From Sialis fuliginosa (lineage: Eukaryota > Arthropoda > Insecta > Megaloptera > Sialidae): 64,000 bases of DNA. The stretch lies in contig OY540813.1 in assembly GCA_961205875.1 (NCBI GenBank), positions 27,065,001 to 27,129,000 on the forward strand, in the 5' to 3' direction. Below the pieces are notes generated by a model. The model was not told the origin of the DNA. It saw only the letters and a program-made list of their open reading frames with translations, and did no database searches. This document shows, one piece after another, positions 11,976 to 24,044 of the stretch (its first letter is position 1; the number at the start of each line of letters is the position of its first letter). The translations under genes were made by a program, and so were the position numbers.

Positions 11976-12831
11976 TTTTATCGATAAAATCTAATTTAAT
12001 ATAATATAATAGAAATAAGAATCATATTTGTAAGTACTCATTAGGGATATGTTATTTTAGTCAAATAAATTGACCAGTCAATATACTAATAAAATAAACT
12101 TGTATTTGGTATATACAATAATATCGATTTTAACAGATAGAAATAGCATGTGGGAAACTATTCTAATATTTAAAAGAGCTACATAATTCATAATGAACTT
12201 CTAAAACAGGATACGTATCAAATTATATCATTATAATTTATTTGTAAAACTAGAAAATAGATAATTTCATTATTAATTTATAAAAGGAAGTAAGAATTAA
12301 TAATGTACATACACGAAACTAATGAAATTAGAAAACAAATAAATAAAGTATACTTACTCCTCAATTTCCGTTGTTATTTTTCACGAAGGACAATTGATAA
12401 TTATTACTCTAATTACATACGTAACAATACTAGAGTAATTATCTATTTTAGGTTATTAAAAATGAATGCCAATTACATTGTTTGACATGATAAAGGCATG
12501 GCACCAATTATAGGAGCTAAAAATAATAATTGGATGTATAGTTCAATAAGAAATGTTAACATATGTATGTGTATGCGTGTACAGAGCCACATATAAACAG
12601 GGTTGTACTTTTTATTTGAATAGTAGAAAAATGAGGTATGTACATTTTTAAATGGGTCTATTATTATCAAAATCGGTTACAACGATCTTGTACATTTATA
12701 TAAACATTTATTTGAATTTAAATGACACATTATGAGACTAAATATATTTTCGAGTTTAATTACAATAATAACAATACGAGACGAAAGTTAAGTAAGTCTC
12801 GTCTCGATTTTTGTAATAGAAGACCCGTCTT

Positions 12832-13142
12832 ATGTCCGGTATTATAAAGGAGCTAACAAATTTGCAAGCTTGCAAGCACTTTCAAATGGGGTACTAATTC
12901 TGTGATAGTATATATGAATTAGTTATGGAATTTACAGCAGTGATACATCAATTTATTATAACACAATTAGCGACTCTATACAAAATAATTTTCACAATAT
13001 CACCACCGTTTTAATACCGCATGCACGAAACTTGTCAAACACTTCATGAAACTTCGAGAGAACTGTCAGATATGTTTGAAACCTTATTTGAAAGTGCTTA
13101 CAAGCCGACAAAATTTGTTAGCTCGTTTATAAAACTGGACAT
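12832..13142 (+). mobile_element. Family G MITE, copy G1
   Basis: Inverted termini ATGTCCGGTATTATAAAG and, complemented, ATGTCCAGTTTTATAAAC lead into GAGCTAACAAATTTG and a GCTTGCAAGC palindrome. About 55 bp of each end pair up. The non-coding core shares AAAATAATTTTCACAATATC with G4, and is in the opposite orientation to G2 and G3. Flanks rich in CGAGAC/GTCTCG words on both sides suggest it landed inside an older repeat. No clear target duplication, so the superfamily stays open. Confidence 0.65.
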
Positions 13143-13905
13143 TAGTCTCGAATTTTACAATTAATAGTTTTATTTCGTATACATACGTGACCGAGATCGA
13201 GAAAAATCTTGTTAAATAAATAAATGCAATTGCAAATTTCAGGCTTTAGTTGTTATTTGGTATCTTCAAATAGAAATATATTTCAAAACTATTTTCGAAA
13301 TGTCTTTATGCGATTCAGTGCACAATATTGTATGTAACCTATTCAGAACTATTATCTAGAGCGATTTCAAATCAATATTAGACCAATAATATCAATATAC
13401 AATATCTGTAGTACGTATGCATATTATTTTTATTCAATATTCTATACATGTATGCTCTATTTTATATATTATGTAAATATTTTTGTAAAGGAACAGTTCA
13501 GAAATTTTCTATAAATTGACGATCTGTGAATAATTAAATTGTAATGAATTATCTATTTAGAAGTAAAATATCCTATATTTGTACAGATTACTTCCATTTT
13601 ATTTTCTTGTTAATATAAATTAAAGATATAGTAGGATTTAAGTATTTCTATTCGTACTTTTTATTTCCAGTAACGTGCAATTCTTGAAACTTTCAATAAT
13701 ACCAAGTATTTCTCAAGTATCATCTCACATATTGTCTGATACAAACTCCGTAAAACAAATAAGAAACTTTTTTAGACATAATCTGGCCGAAGATATTTTT
13801 AATAAAAATTTTTTGCTTGCGTTTCTACTCGACAAGATGTACGACATAAAAATATTGTCACGTTTTAATTAATGTTATTTTTAAAATGTTTTTATGTTTC
13901 TAGAT

Positions 13906-14132
13906 TAGAGTTTTGTACAAAACGAAACAAGATTAGATTTAATTGAAATATATGAAAAATGTTATTAACTTGAAACTTATGACTAAAATAATATGCATTG
14001 TTTTTTATAGTCAGCAATTCAGCAGCAAATCTAGTATCATGTTGAAGTACTTGTCTCATCAAAATTTATGTCAGCCTCATCTTGATCTCTCAGATGAATC
14101 GAGACCGAGTCTCATCTCAGTGTGAAGCCCTA
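13906..14132. mobile_element. Possible hAT-like MITE, 227 bp
   Basis: Left end TAGAGTTTTGTAC and complemented right end TAGGGCTTCACAC agree only partly, but the 8-bp flanks TTCTAGAT (13898-13905) and ATCTAGAT (14133-14140) match at seven of eight positions. A subterminal GAGACCGAGTCTCATCTC patch is present near the right end. A 60-codon frame across it has no family resemblance. Confidence 0.35.
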
Positions 14133-14140
14133 ATCTAGAT

Positions 14141-15995
14141 ATTCTTAAAGTTAGTTTATATGTATATTGACTGAAGTGGATTAAATGCAATACGGGGTAA
14201 AATTAATAACAGCTTATTATTTTTTTTCTATGTAATTAAAGCAGTATACCATCTCTTGAATGTTATAAATACTTTATATACTACCTAACCTAACCAGTTC
14301 ATATCTCATAAAGTCCCTATCTGATCTCAATAAAATAAAAATCAAAATTGATTTAAAATTGTGAAAATTTTATATTTATTAGTACCTCTAATACTATTAA
14401 ATCGTACCGCACTGTATACTATTATTTATTTGTATAACTTTTGATGTATGAGACGTTTTGTATACCATAATTAATGTGTCGATGTGCAAACAAATTATTT
14501 TATTAATAATAATTATTATATTATTAACCTTGAATCTCTGGGGTAAATATAATATGCTGCCGCTTTATTTTTATTTGTAGATAAAAATCAAATTTAATAA
14601 TAAATGTATATTTATAACGATGTTTAATAGAAGGTCAATCCACTCCTGCAAAAAGGAACATAGTAAAGTTATTTAGTAAAAAAATAGCAAGCTATAAAAT
14701 ACACATTAACAATGAGCTTTGCAGTTACCCCACTTCACCCTAATAAAATATTATGCATTTAATACTAGATTTTTAATAGGTACATTATCCTTAATATACT
14801 TATATCTATTGCAATGATGTACATAGTAAAATAGAATTGCACATAAATATTTAATCGCAAATAATACACCGTTTGGAACTTATTTTTTGTCCGGTTGAAC
14901 TAATATATATGTTTGCTTATCCGAACTACCAACAGTTCTAATTAGTTCAGATAATCGATAATCTACTGTAGAAGGATTATACTATATAATTGTATTACAC
15001 ATAGTTTTATAGATATTATTACCTTTACGACATATTTTTAATATATTTTCACAAAATTGAAATACATACATTTTTGTCATAAAAAAAAAAATTCATTCTA
15101 ATATTCAATATAAGAAAAGGCATTTGTGCTGTCAAACTGAACATATTTATACTGAAAACATAGAGCAATGTTTCTTTTATATAGAGATGAATATTGTAGT
15201 TTTTGATGGGTGAAGACAGGAGAAATATGAAATAGAATTCAGGTAAAATGTGTTTGCGTTTACATTTTTATACAAATGCGTAGATACACAAATATGAATT
15301 TTGGTTGGCAAACAAAATGAAATAAGCAATAATGCATCAGAAACAAATTTCAATCTGAAAAATCTACTCGACTGAAATAATACAAACCGTCATTTTATAT
15401 AGAACTTGACAGTTTTTGTATCCTTTTACATGCGTTGCACACACATCGAAGAAAAAATGTCGAAATTTTACGATGACGGGAACAGATGAAAGGGCGGGAT
15501 TTCACTAAACTTATTCACACGGTGTTGTAAAATAGACAAGTTATATTTTAACGTTTAGGACTACACGCCGAGATGATACTTTTCTGTCTTGAAAGGAGAT
15601 CGAGACTGACATGATTGGCTTAAATTCGAAAGAGATGATACCGATACAATAACAATTGAATATTTACAAGACGAGATCGTGACAACAACAAAATATATTA
15701 TATCCTTGCAAGGAACAAGAACATGTTACTTTCATTAATGATTGATTCGTTAATTGGAAATAAAACAAACGAATAAAATAATGATTATATTTTATAAGCA
15801 CCTTTAATGAAAATTTACAACAATTATAACGAAAACTATTTGCAAGATTTTGTTACTCTTGACGCAAAATATATTGAATGATGTATAAAAGAAAAGGTAC
15901 ATCCGTACTATCATAAATAGTATTTGAAAGTAAAGGGTATAATTGTTATTTTTAATTTTTTTATGTTTGTACTGTTGGCTCTATACTCGTAGACA
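14141..15995. other. A+T-rich stretch, nothing firm
   Basis: Nothing coding. Around 15555-15680 words such as GAGATCGAGAC and GACGAGATCGTGAC recall those flanking family G copy G1 and the 22.2-22.8 kb stretch, perhaps a shared decayed repeat. No ends seen. Confidence 0.3.
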
Positions 15996-16015
15996 GTCCT
16001 ATTTATGGGACCGCT

Positions 16016-16841
16016 TTACTACATGTTACAACATCAACACTAATAGAAACGCTGAAAGAAAAGGGCATTACTGTATATTTGTATGATATTCGTACTTTTG
16101 GCTTTATAGAAAATTTTCCCTTTAACCGTTTAACTTCATTCTACCGGCCGGAGCGGCCGTGTCCACTTTTACCAGAAATAACTACCGTGAAAAAGTTTTT
16201 CAGTCATAAAAATATATAGAATTTGTTGAAATGTTTTTTATTTTATAAAAATATCACGACTCAGACGCATTAAAAAAAAACACTCCGTTATCCTTTCTAC
16301 CGGCCAACGCGGCCGTACGCAAATCAGTTGTCGTTCGACTGTCGCTGTGATCACACATTTGATTGTTTGTATCACATTTTGAAGTTTTTAGCTGTCGACA
16401 TATTGTACTCAGATATATACAGTTTTTTTTTATCTCCGAAAGTGATACAGAGAAAATTTTGAATAATAGGAAATATGAATAATAATGCCAAGATCATTAA
16501 AAAGTAATCTGCACTAATCGCTCCTACTTTTGTTCAAAAAAATTTAAATCCAATTGTTAAAAAACTAATTAATACACATTTATTTACTGAAAATCAAATA
16601 AAATACAACGCAGAAATTTATATTTTAACTAACAATATCATAATTTATAGTTTGATTACAATTAATCGTCTTAAATTTTCGACAAATTCATGTCGGCCTC
16701 TCAGGTCGCTAGACGTAGGATGGCTGACAAAATTGTAGAATGAGGTTAACAGTTAATCGTCATTTTTATAGGAACTCTCCCCTACATGTGCCAACATCTG
16801 CACTGCTATAACAAAAAAACATTGAATGTAAAGGGTAAAGG
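16016..16841. repeat. Region bounded by imperfect direct repeats, with twin GCGGCCGT motifs
   Basis: An imperfect direct repeat of about 50 bp starts at about 16018 (CTACATGTTACAACATC) and again at about 16782 (CTACATGTGCCAACATC). Inside, CTACCGGCCGGAGCGGCCGT (16141-16160) and CTACCGGCCAACGCGGCCGT (16297-16316) form a second direct pair 156 bp apart. CCCTTTAACCG just before the first motif resembles a TTAA-type transposon end, but a matching partner is not clean. No coding capacity. Confidence 0.35.
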
Positions 16842-16881
16842 TAACTTTTATTTTGACTATTTTAGAAATTTTATATTTGTA

Positions 16882-17545
16882 TTACTTCCTCACAATATCG
16901 AAGATACGAGAAGCTTTGTGATCGTTTCAGATTGAGACAAAAAAAATGTTCTCCGATTTCAAAACTTTAAATTGATCTTTCCGTTTCACGTCAATACAAA
17001 CACTTCGTTCCGTGTCTGTCTGTCTGTCCGTCCGCCCGTCTGTCCTCTGAATCCTTGTCACATGCATAACTCATGAACCACTGAACCGATATTGTTGAAA
17101 CTTGGATGGTTGGGTCTGACACATGTTACGTGAAAATTTTATAGAATATTTTTTGTAGAGCATTAAATTTTCTATAATATGGGACTACAACGTCTTTTGA
17201 AAACTATTCCCTCACAAATATTTATCTCAATTTGCTTTTAAAAATTCGTGTTTTGTTTTTTTAAACTGATATTTGCTTGGACATATTAAATGTCATTTTG
17301 ACGTTTTAAATGTCATTTTCACGTTTGCATAAATTTAGATTTAGATTGAAATTGTCAAAAAATTAAAAACATACGAAAAAATAATCAGGTTCGTTTTAAG
17401 AAAAATTTCAATCTAATATTTTTTAGTAAAATTGTATAAAAATTAAATGGTTAACCAATTCTAAGCAATTTATCTGAGCATCGGTTTTTATTTAAATTGT
17501 TCAATAATTAACTACCTTTGGTGATTTTAGCACGAGGAAGCACAT
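16882..17545 (+). repeat. Family B repeat, copy B1
   Basis: Aligns by eye over its length to the complement of 23238-24044. It carries the CCGTTTCACGTCAA word, a TGTCTGTCTGTCTGTCCG tract, TTGTCACATGCATAACTC and paired AAATGTCATTTTGACGTTT words. The ends read ACTTCCTCAC and CACGAGGAAG, a short inverted repeat. No open frame in any copy suggests a protein, so this is a non-autonomous element of unknown superfamily. Confidence 0.7.
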
Positions 17546-17559
17546 GTTTTTTTACTACA

Positions 17560-17830
17560 TCAAATTTCTCTCTTAAGTTCATGGGATCTCTCCCCTACAT
17601 GCATGAGAACCGGATATACTACTCCGTAGTACGGTATTCTATAGTAAGAATTGTGTTGGTGGTGCGATATATCCCGGCCCTGATCCTGTCTCTATCCGTA
17701 CACATTACGTCCCCGGGGAAACAGCGATTGCCGTTTCCACACGATTGTCCTGTCAGAAGCAGGTCCTGATTAAGGACACACCACATCCACATGTTCGTGT
17801 CACTCTGTTGTTACGTACCGTATTTTATTC
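17560..17830. other. G+C-richer unique island
   Basis: About 250 bp with near-balanced base composition directly beyond family B copy B1, including ACTCCGTAGTACGGTA (a small hairpin), GTCCCCGGGGAAAC and GGTCCTGATTAAGGAC. An 83-codon plus-strand frame (17518-17769) starts inside the repeat and runs through it; the product has no family resemblance. Candidate untranslated exon or conserved regulatory element, or the remaining part of a larger element. Confidence 0.3.
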
Positions 17831-18105
17831 GAATGCTTGCATGCGTTACTGGTGTTCACAAAATTATGGAAATTGTTGTGCTTGAGGTTATTTCACACGA
17901 GCAAATATGGCATTATTGAAATTATTTCTGTTTGCATAAATAGGTTGAATTTCTTTTTTTTTTTTTTAATAAATAAATTTCTTGTCAGCTGGCTTTCTTC
18001 CTCTTCTGACAGCTCCTTCGTGATATTATCCAATCTAATTTTTTTGAAGTTAATTGTAGTTGGTCAAGTCGTCTTATTGTGAATTTCTTTTAAATATGTT
18101 AGTTA

Positions 18106-18311
18106 AAGTCGCCAATTTTCAGATCGTATATTATTAATTCTGTATAAATGAAAATATTCTTCGAATATTGAGGAATTTAATAGGAAATTTTTATTTTATA
18201 AGAACTGAATTCGCCTGTATGAAATAACACATGTTAATTGCTTATACTTCGAATATGTTTCTACACTTACTAACAGAGAAATCTGATGGTTCTCGTATAC
18301 GCAGGCGACTT
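18106..18311. mobile_element. Short TIR element with AAGTCGCC ends and TA flanks
   Basis: Left terminus AAGTCGCC and complemented right terminus AAGTCGCC match over 8 bp and sit between TA dinucleotides (18104-18105, 18312-18313), the target of Tc1/mariner-type transposons. The right inner sequence GCAGGCGACT matches that of the element at 19384-19762, so the two appear related. The 206-bp body is non-coding. Confidence 0.4.
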
Positions 18312-18319
18312 TACCCTAT

Positions 18320-19380
18320 ATAAAAGAGTTGGGTTATTATTTAAATGCCAAAAAGTAAATTACGAAAAAGTTAAGAAAATTGATGTTCTTATAAACATAT
18401 TTTTACGAAGGGGAGTGATAAATATAAGTTTTTCTTTTAATTTATTGGCAATTGAAATATTGAATATTTTATATATTTATACTTTCTGAAATGTGCGATA
18501 CTAATCAAGCACTTTTATGTCAAAATTAAGAAAAATAATTATCGATAAAAAAAAACTATTTTTAATTATTTTAAATTATCTGCAATTTAACCGCATGTGC
18601 CAAAAATACTTTTTTGAAATTACTTTCATAAAATGTGTTCATGTCGTAATATTTTAAAAGAAATAATGAAAGTTCTTGAAGTAATCTTATTACAAAAGGT
18701 GGTGTATTAAATAAATAGAACGTAATTTACTTTATACACGTGAAAATATATTATTTAAATGAAACGTCAATAAAATGATTATATCTTTCCCTTATATTTA
18801 CAAAGACAATTAAAAGTTAAGTCTGTAGCTACTAGCGCTGAAAAAGTTCACTGTTGGATTTTAGTTAATTTATTTTTAAATCTTGTTAAGAGAGTCTTAT
18901 ATAACCCTCCAGTTGATTTTCTTTTATGTTAGTTTTCCTTTACCTTAAATCATTTCAAGCTCAAACTTGCGGTGTTATAATTTTAACAAACATTTTTTAT
19001 TACTTCAGAAGTTGTTTTTAATTTAAAGTATACTTTCAATCTGCTTCTTTTGTAATTTTCATTAATTTTAGGTTAATTATATTGCCAATTTTTTTGAAAA
19101 TTATTTGATACACTTTCTTTGCTATAATTACTTCAATTCTCAAACTTATAAGATAACTTTCGCAGAAAATAAATAAATAAATTTCCGTCATTTGGAGTTT
19201 ATTACCAAATAGAAATTCCTCGCGTTTATATCGAAATCAATTATTTGTTTTTATTCATTTTATTAAAAAAAATATAAATTGTTGGTTAGTTCGGTTTCAA
19301 CCTTTCAATAGACAGACAAAATATTTATAAACTATCAAAATTCATCATATTGATCTAAAAATTTAAAACTATTTTTAATT
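18320..19380. other. A+T-rich stretch, nothing assigned
   Basis: No supported feature. A 67-codon frame near 18286-18489 starts inside the preceding element and has no resemblance to a protein. Confidence 0.4.
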
Positions 19381-19383
19381 GTA

Positions 19384-19762
19384 CAGTCGCCTGCAGAACT
19401 CGTCTGGCACCCTAAAGGCTAGAATCGCTTACAACAGATTTCAAATTTAAAGACAAACATCATCGGTTATCTTTTTCTATCAAGTTTAATATATTTAAAT
19501 ACTAAAATTCGGAATATCAAATATTTATTGCCACAAAATTTACTTATACAATTTTCAATAGATAATTTAATCGCACAAATATATATGAGTACTATAGACG
19601 AAGAGTAGTTATTTATCTAGCAAATGAATTTCAAAATATTTGTCTTTGTTTGATACATGGAGAAATGATTGAAATATTATAATAACCAAATGGGAGGAGC
19701 CTACTAAGTTTGTGATAAACGAAAATCAATATGAACTGCAAGACCATTAATGCAGGCGACTG
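19384..19762. mobile_element. Short TIR element with CAGTCGCCTGCA ends
   Basis: A perfect 12-bp inverted repeat, CAGTCGCCTGCA at 19384 and TGCAGGCGACTG ending at 19762, bounds 379 bp of non-coding DNA. TA precedes the left end; the right side has TT, so the expected TA duplication would need one change. Probably a Tc1/mariner-type MITE related to 18106-18311. Confidence 0.5.
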
Positions 19763-19818
19763 TTCATACAAAGCCTATATAGTATTGATAAAAACTAATT
19801 AAATGAATAGTTAATCGG

Positions 19819-19910
19819 TATAAATACAGAATATGATTTAAAATAAAACATTTTGTTAACTTCAATAGTGCAGAGCGACAATGTATAGCGAAAGTACAGA
19901 TAAAAAGGTG
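19819..19910 (+). promoter_or_regulatory. Candidate core promoter with tiny first coding exon
   Basis: GGTATAAATAC (TATA box at 19819-19826) is a near-consensus core element. An ATG follows at 19881, at the distance expected for a short leader, and opens the frame MYSESTDKK, after which AAG|GTGCGT could serve as a splice donor. Read through, the frame stops at 19968-19970 after 29 codons. The product resembles nothing I know, and no acceptor or second exon was identified. Chance is a real alternative in A+T-rich DNA. Confidence 0.2.
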
Positions 19911-19970
19911 CGTTATACAATTTTAATGGGTACTAAAGATTTAAAAACCCCTGTCGCGTATCGTTCATAA

Positions 19971-20825
19971 CTGCAAAGCGTGAGAACAATATTAATATAA
20001 TATCTATTCGTATTTTATAACATAAATTATGTACCTATAATATATTAATAATAATATAATATATTCCTGAAGTTATTGAGTTTTAATGAAAATTATTTTC
20101 TCTATAAAGTTATTATAACATAATTGATTTCCTTTGTTTGAACATACGCATAAAACATCAAAAGGACTTTTTATGTCTTCAATCAAAAAGAAATTTTATA
20201 AGGGATATAAAATAATATTTTTAAATGGCAATTTTATTTATTAAGAAAATAATATAATATGATAAAATTTTACGAATATTAAGAAAATCAATATTAATTT
20301 GTAATTTCCATTTAAGAATTTACCTACGTCATAAAATAAAGACACCCCTAAAATTTAACTTACTAGGTCCTTGGGATTTCTTTCTTTACATTTAAATATA
20401 AAGATGTATCAGAGTAACTTGTAATTATTGAAAGTTAAAATAAAAGTTAGTAAAAAGTTTGTTCATTACAATAATTTTTATAGATATGTGTATCAGTGAA
20501 CGTATGGCTAGATAATTATAAAAATATAACAAAAGGAACAAAAACCTATTTCCTGTGATCAATTAGATACCACATTAATTTACACTTTCGTGATTTCAAA
20601 CCATTACCAATCAATGAGTTGTAACGGAGCAACGACGTGAATCAGAACCAATCTTAAACAACTGGTATCGTGTTTCGGTTTGGACACATCTGATAATATT
20701 CATAAGGTAAGGGGGTAAGCGTTATACTAGTGTATCCAAACTTTTAGGTATGCCAATCCCTATTTTTGAATGAAGAACATTTTCTTTATTACTAATGTGT
20801 TATATGAATGCATTTTCAAATAAAA
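19971..20825. other. A+T-rich stretch, nothing assigned
   Basis: No coding frames, terminal repeats or motifs that I can support. Confidence 0.4.
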
Positions 20826-21596
20826 ATATCTGCCTTGGGAACCACGGGACTTTCTTACACCTAACCTAACCTATTCTAACAGTGAATTGTATACGTGATT
20901 CTTTGTTTATTATAACATTTCTAACAAACTAACAAGAAAGAACAAAATGAATAATTTTATATTTATATAACAAGTGATTTTTTTAACGTAATAACTGAAA
21001 ACGGATGTTTACTCTTGTAAATTTTTGGATTTTTGAATTATTTTTGAAATAAGAAAAAAATATTTTAGATAAAAAATGTCGAGTATGTTATTATCTATAA
21101 TTTATTCCCCATAAATTTTTTCTCTGTTATGAACCATTTGAATTATAATAAATTTTTTTTTTCAAAAATTCGTTTTTACAAAAAAATGAATAGAACATAA
21201 ATTATAGATATAGATATTACCTACATTTTTTAACTTGACCATTTTTCTCTATTTCGCACTGTTTCAAAGTAATTTGAAAAATTAAAAAATCGACGTAGGT
21301 AAACATCTGTATCCGGTTGAAAGATCGTTTTCAAAAATAGGACGTTTTCTTCCCAGCCAAAAATTAATCTTAAATATAAAATATCACCCTTCTACGATTT
21401 GTCGTATTTGAGTTACAGCGCTTACAGACAGACAGACAGACAGACGGACACACAGACATCATGGCGAAAATAGTCAGAATGGATTCAGGGAAGGTCAAAA
21501 TAGATAATTCCGTCAAAATCCGGAGTTCGAAAAAAATCGGCTTCACTATACTTATACTAATGTATATTTCATATACATGGTATAAGAAAGTAAAAA
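20826..21596 (-). repeat. Family A repeat, copy A1
   Basis: Matches the complement of 39401-40290 over most of its length: the ATCTGCC...CCACGGGACTTTCTTA end, the GACAGACAGACAGACGGAC tract (about 21427-21450), ATCATGGCGAAAATAGTC, and a far end GGTATAAGAAAGTAAAAAT. ACTTTCTTA near one end and TATAAGAAAGT at the other form a short inverted repeat. A 115-codon minus-strand frame crossing the GACA tract is an accident of the repeat. Next to the first end lies a CCTAACCTAACC word (see the telomere-motif entries). Confidence 0.75.
20860..20880 (-). repeat. Short TTAGG telomere-like array in A1
   Basis: CCTAACCTAACC plus one decayed unit, the complement of TTAGG, the usual insect telomere unit. It lies just inside the A1 end, at the same place as in A3. 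Confidence 0.6.
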
Positions 21597-21638
21597 TCGT
21601 ATAATAATTATCATCAATATTAATTAAAATATCTTTAT

Positions 21639-22190
21639 ATACAAAAACGTTGGTGCGTATGTATGTAATCTCATCAGGCCTAAACCACTGGACGTATCGA
21701 AACAATATTAACACCATATGTTCGTTTGATGCTCCAATAAGTTTATAGATATTTTGGTTCCGGTACGTGGTGCTGGGGTCGAGATATTACAAAAAATTGT
21801 ATTTTTCCATATAAAATACATAATATCAAAACGTTGGTTTTTTGTATGTAAGATCATCAGGCCTAAACCTCTGCACGTATCGAAACCATATTCACACCAT
21901 ATATTCGTTTGGTGCTCCGTTAGGTTTATATTTTTTTTTTGGACCCAGTAAGTGGTCTGATTTGGCTCATATTCAGAACATATGTTAGTTACGTGCAAAG
22001 AAATATTTTTTTTTTATAAAAAATGAGTCGAGATATTTATGAAAATGTGTATTTATGGTCTGATTTTTAAACAAATTATTTTTGGGTAGAACAACGTATT
22101 CCGGGGCAGCTAAAACAATTATTAAAACGTTGCATACGTAATAGGGGGTGAAATATTAATTCCCGTGCGAAGCCGGGACTGGTTCGCTAG
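21639..22190 (+). mobile_element. Family D repeat, Helitron-like, copy D1
   Basis: Starts around AAAAACGTTGGTGCGTATG and contains CACTGGACGTATCGAAAC. An internal tandem duplication repeats this module about 183 bp later (from about 21826). The 3' end has a small hairpin TCCCG...CGGGA, then GGTTCGCTAG, as in Helitrons (hairpin shortly before CTRR). A second, earlier end-like word, CAACGTATTCCGGGGCAGC, at about 22093 matches the single end of copy D2, so D1 carries two tails in series. No Rep/helicase coding. Confidence 0.5.
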
Positions 22191-23237
22191 TAAATATATA
22201 TAATTCTTGGTGTCTAGGAGACGAGACTGTAAGATGTAAAAATTCGAGACCGAGACGAGACTTTAATCACATAAACTGATACGAGTAAAGACTTATGTCG
22301 AGCAGACCGATATGTAACAGTTTTAGGAAGTCTGTTTTACGCAGTGTGCGGTGTTGTTTTTTAAGGTAACTTGTAAACCGATTAACCGGTACAAGTAAGT
22401 CGGGATTTCGTGCTAAAAACAATCGATAGTTGTGATAGTTTAGGGGAAACGGCAAAAAACGTTCTACTGCAACATCAGGTACGATAGTTCTGTAAGTAAA
22501 ACAACCATTTTGAATTTATGGCATTGATTTATGCACAGAAACTAGGGTAGCTATATGTTTTTATTTAGTAAATATTATTTTCATTTTGAATAATATATTG
22601 TATCTATGTATAGATACAAGTTGTGATTTATTAATTACAACTAATAATTGTATACATATATGTAATTACAATTATTAATTGTATGTCTCGTTTTTTGCAA
22701 GTGTTTTCTTGGTTTGATATCGTTAAATATTTTTCGATCTCGATCTTGAATACGAGATGAGCACGAGAATATATACGAACATTATGTTGCTTTAATATTT
22801 TTGTTTTGTTTTCCGTTTACTTCAAAGCGTATAAAATATTATTTCATATGTTAATTTTATATTACATCGTACTCAATAAGTCCCAGTACATTTATTTATA
22901 TTCGCAAACATATTTTAACCAATTTTTAAATGAATACATTTTATATTGTTTGAAAACTTTAAGGAAATGAAGTGTTAATTATTCTTAAACGATATATTCT
23001 AAAGTGACATTAAAATTTTACTATGTAAAAGATTACACACGAAGGTATACTTCTTTTATATTTTCTGAGAATATCTTATAACACATATCGATTTGTAAAA
23101 TAACAAAAACAATGTTTAAAATATGCATACTTAAATTATTTATTCCAGTATAAGATTCTGTAGTTTTGTTCTATAGATATTGTATTACCATTACCATAAT
23201 TTGAATAAAGAACATCATACATATATTATAATATAAA
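22191..23237. other. A+T-rich stretch with GAGACGAGAC words and small hairpins
   Basis: GACGAGACTG, GAGACCGAGACGAGAC and, complemented, similar words near 22735-22775 suggest a decayed repeat with inverted halves. Small hairpins (TGTATCTATGTATAGATACA at 22599-22618) follow. A 62-codon frame at 22267-22455 has no recognisable product. Confidence 0.3.
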
Positions 23238-24044
23238 ACATCTGCCAAGTAAATGCACAGTGCTTCCTCGTGCTAAATTCACTAAAACCGATAGTGTTCA
23301 GATAAATTGCCTGGCATCGGTTAACCATTTAATTTTTATACAAATTTTACTAAAAAAATCTTAGTTCGAAATTTTTCTTAAAACGCACCTGAATATTTTT
23401 TCATATATTTTTAATTTTTTAACAATTTCAATCTAAATCTAAATTTATGCAAATGTCAAAATGACATTTAAAACGTCAAAGTGACATTTAAAACGCCATA
23501 ATGACATTTTATATATCCAATCAAATATCAATTTAGAAAAACAAAACACGAATTTTTAAAATAAATTCAGATAAATCTTTGTAAGGGAATATTTTACAGC
23601 AAACGTAGTAGACCCATATTATAGGAAATTTAATGCTCTACAAAAAATATTCTATAAAATTTTCTCGTAACATGTGTCGTTCTTGAGATATCTTGAAAAA
23701 ATAAATATTTTGGGGTGTCACCCCTCCCCCTTACACACGATTTTGATGATTTTGAAATGGGACCGTCCTCAAACCAAACCCAACCATCCGACCAAGTTTC
23801 AATAATATCGGTTCAGTGATTCATGAGTTATGCGTGTGACAAGGATTCAGGGGACAGACGGACGGACGGAAGGACGGACGGACGGACACACGGACAGACA
23901 GACAGACACGGAACGAAAAGTGTTTGTCTTGACGTGAAACGGATAAATCAATTTAAAATTTTGAAATTGGAGAACTTTTTTTTTGTCTCAATCTGAAACG
24001 ATCACATAGCTTCTCGTATCTTCGATATTGCGAGGAAGCAATAT
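23238..24044 (-). repeat. Family B repeat, copy B2
   Basis: The fullest copy. Its left part reads ATCTGCCAAGTAAATG, then TGCTTCCTCGTGCTAAATTC; the right end complemented reads TTGCTTCCTCGCAATATCG, so TGCTTCCTCG is an inverted terminal repeat. Inside are three spaced AAATGTCA/TGACATTTAAAACG words, GTTATGCGTGTGACAAGG and a GACGGACGGAAGGACGGACG tract. Non-coding. Confidence 0.75.

Noticed and set aside
21370-21717. 115-codon minus-strand open frame, the longest in the window
   Set aside because: It lies across family A copy A1 and its GACA tract; the protein shows a low-complexity VCPSVCLSVC run from the tract and the frame is not kept in other copies.
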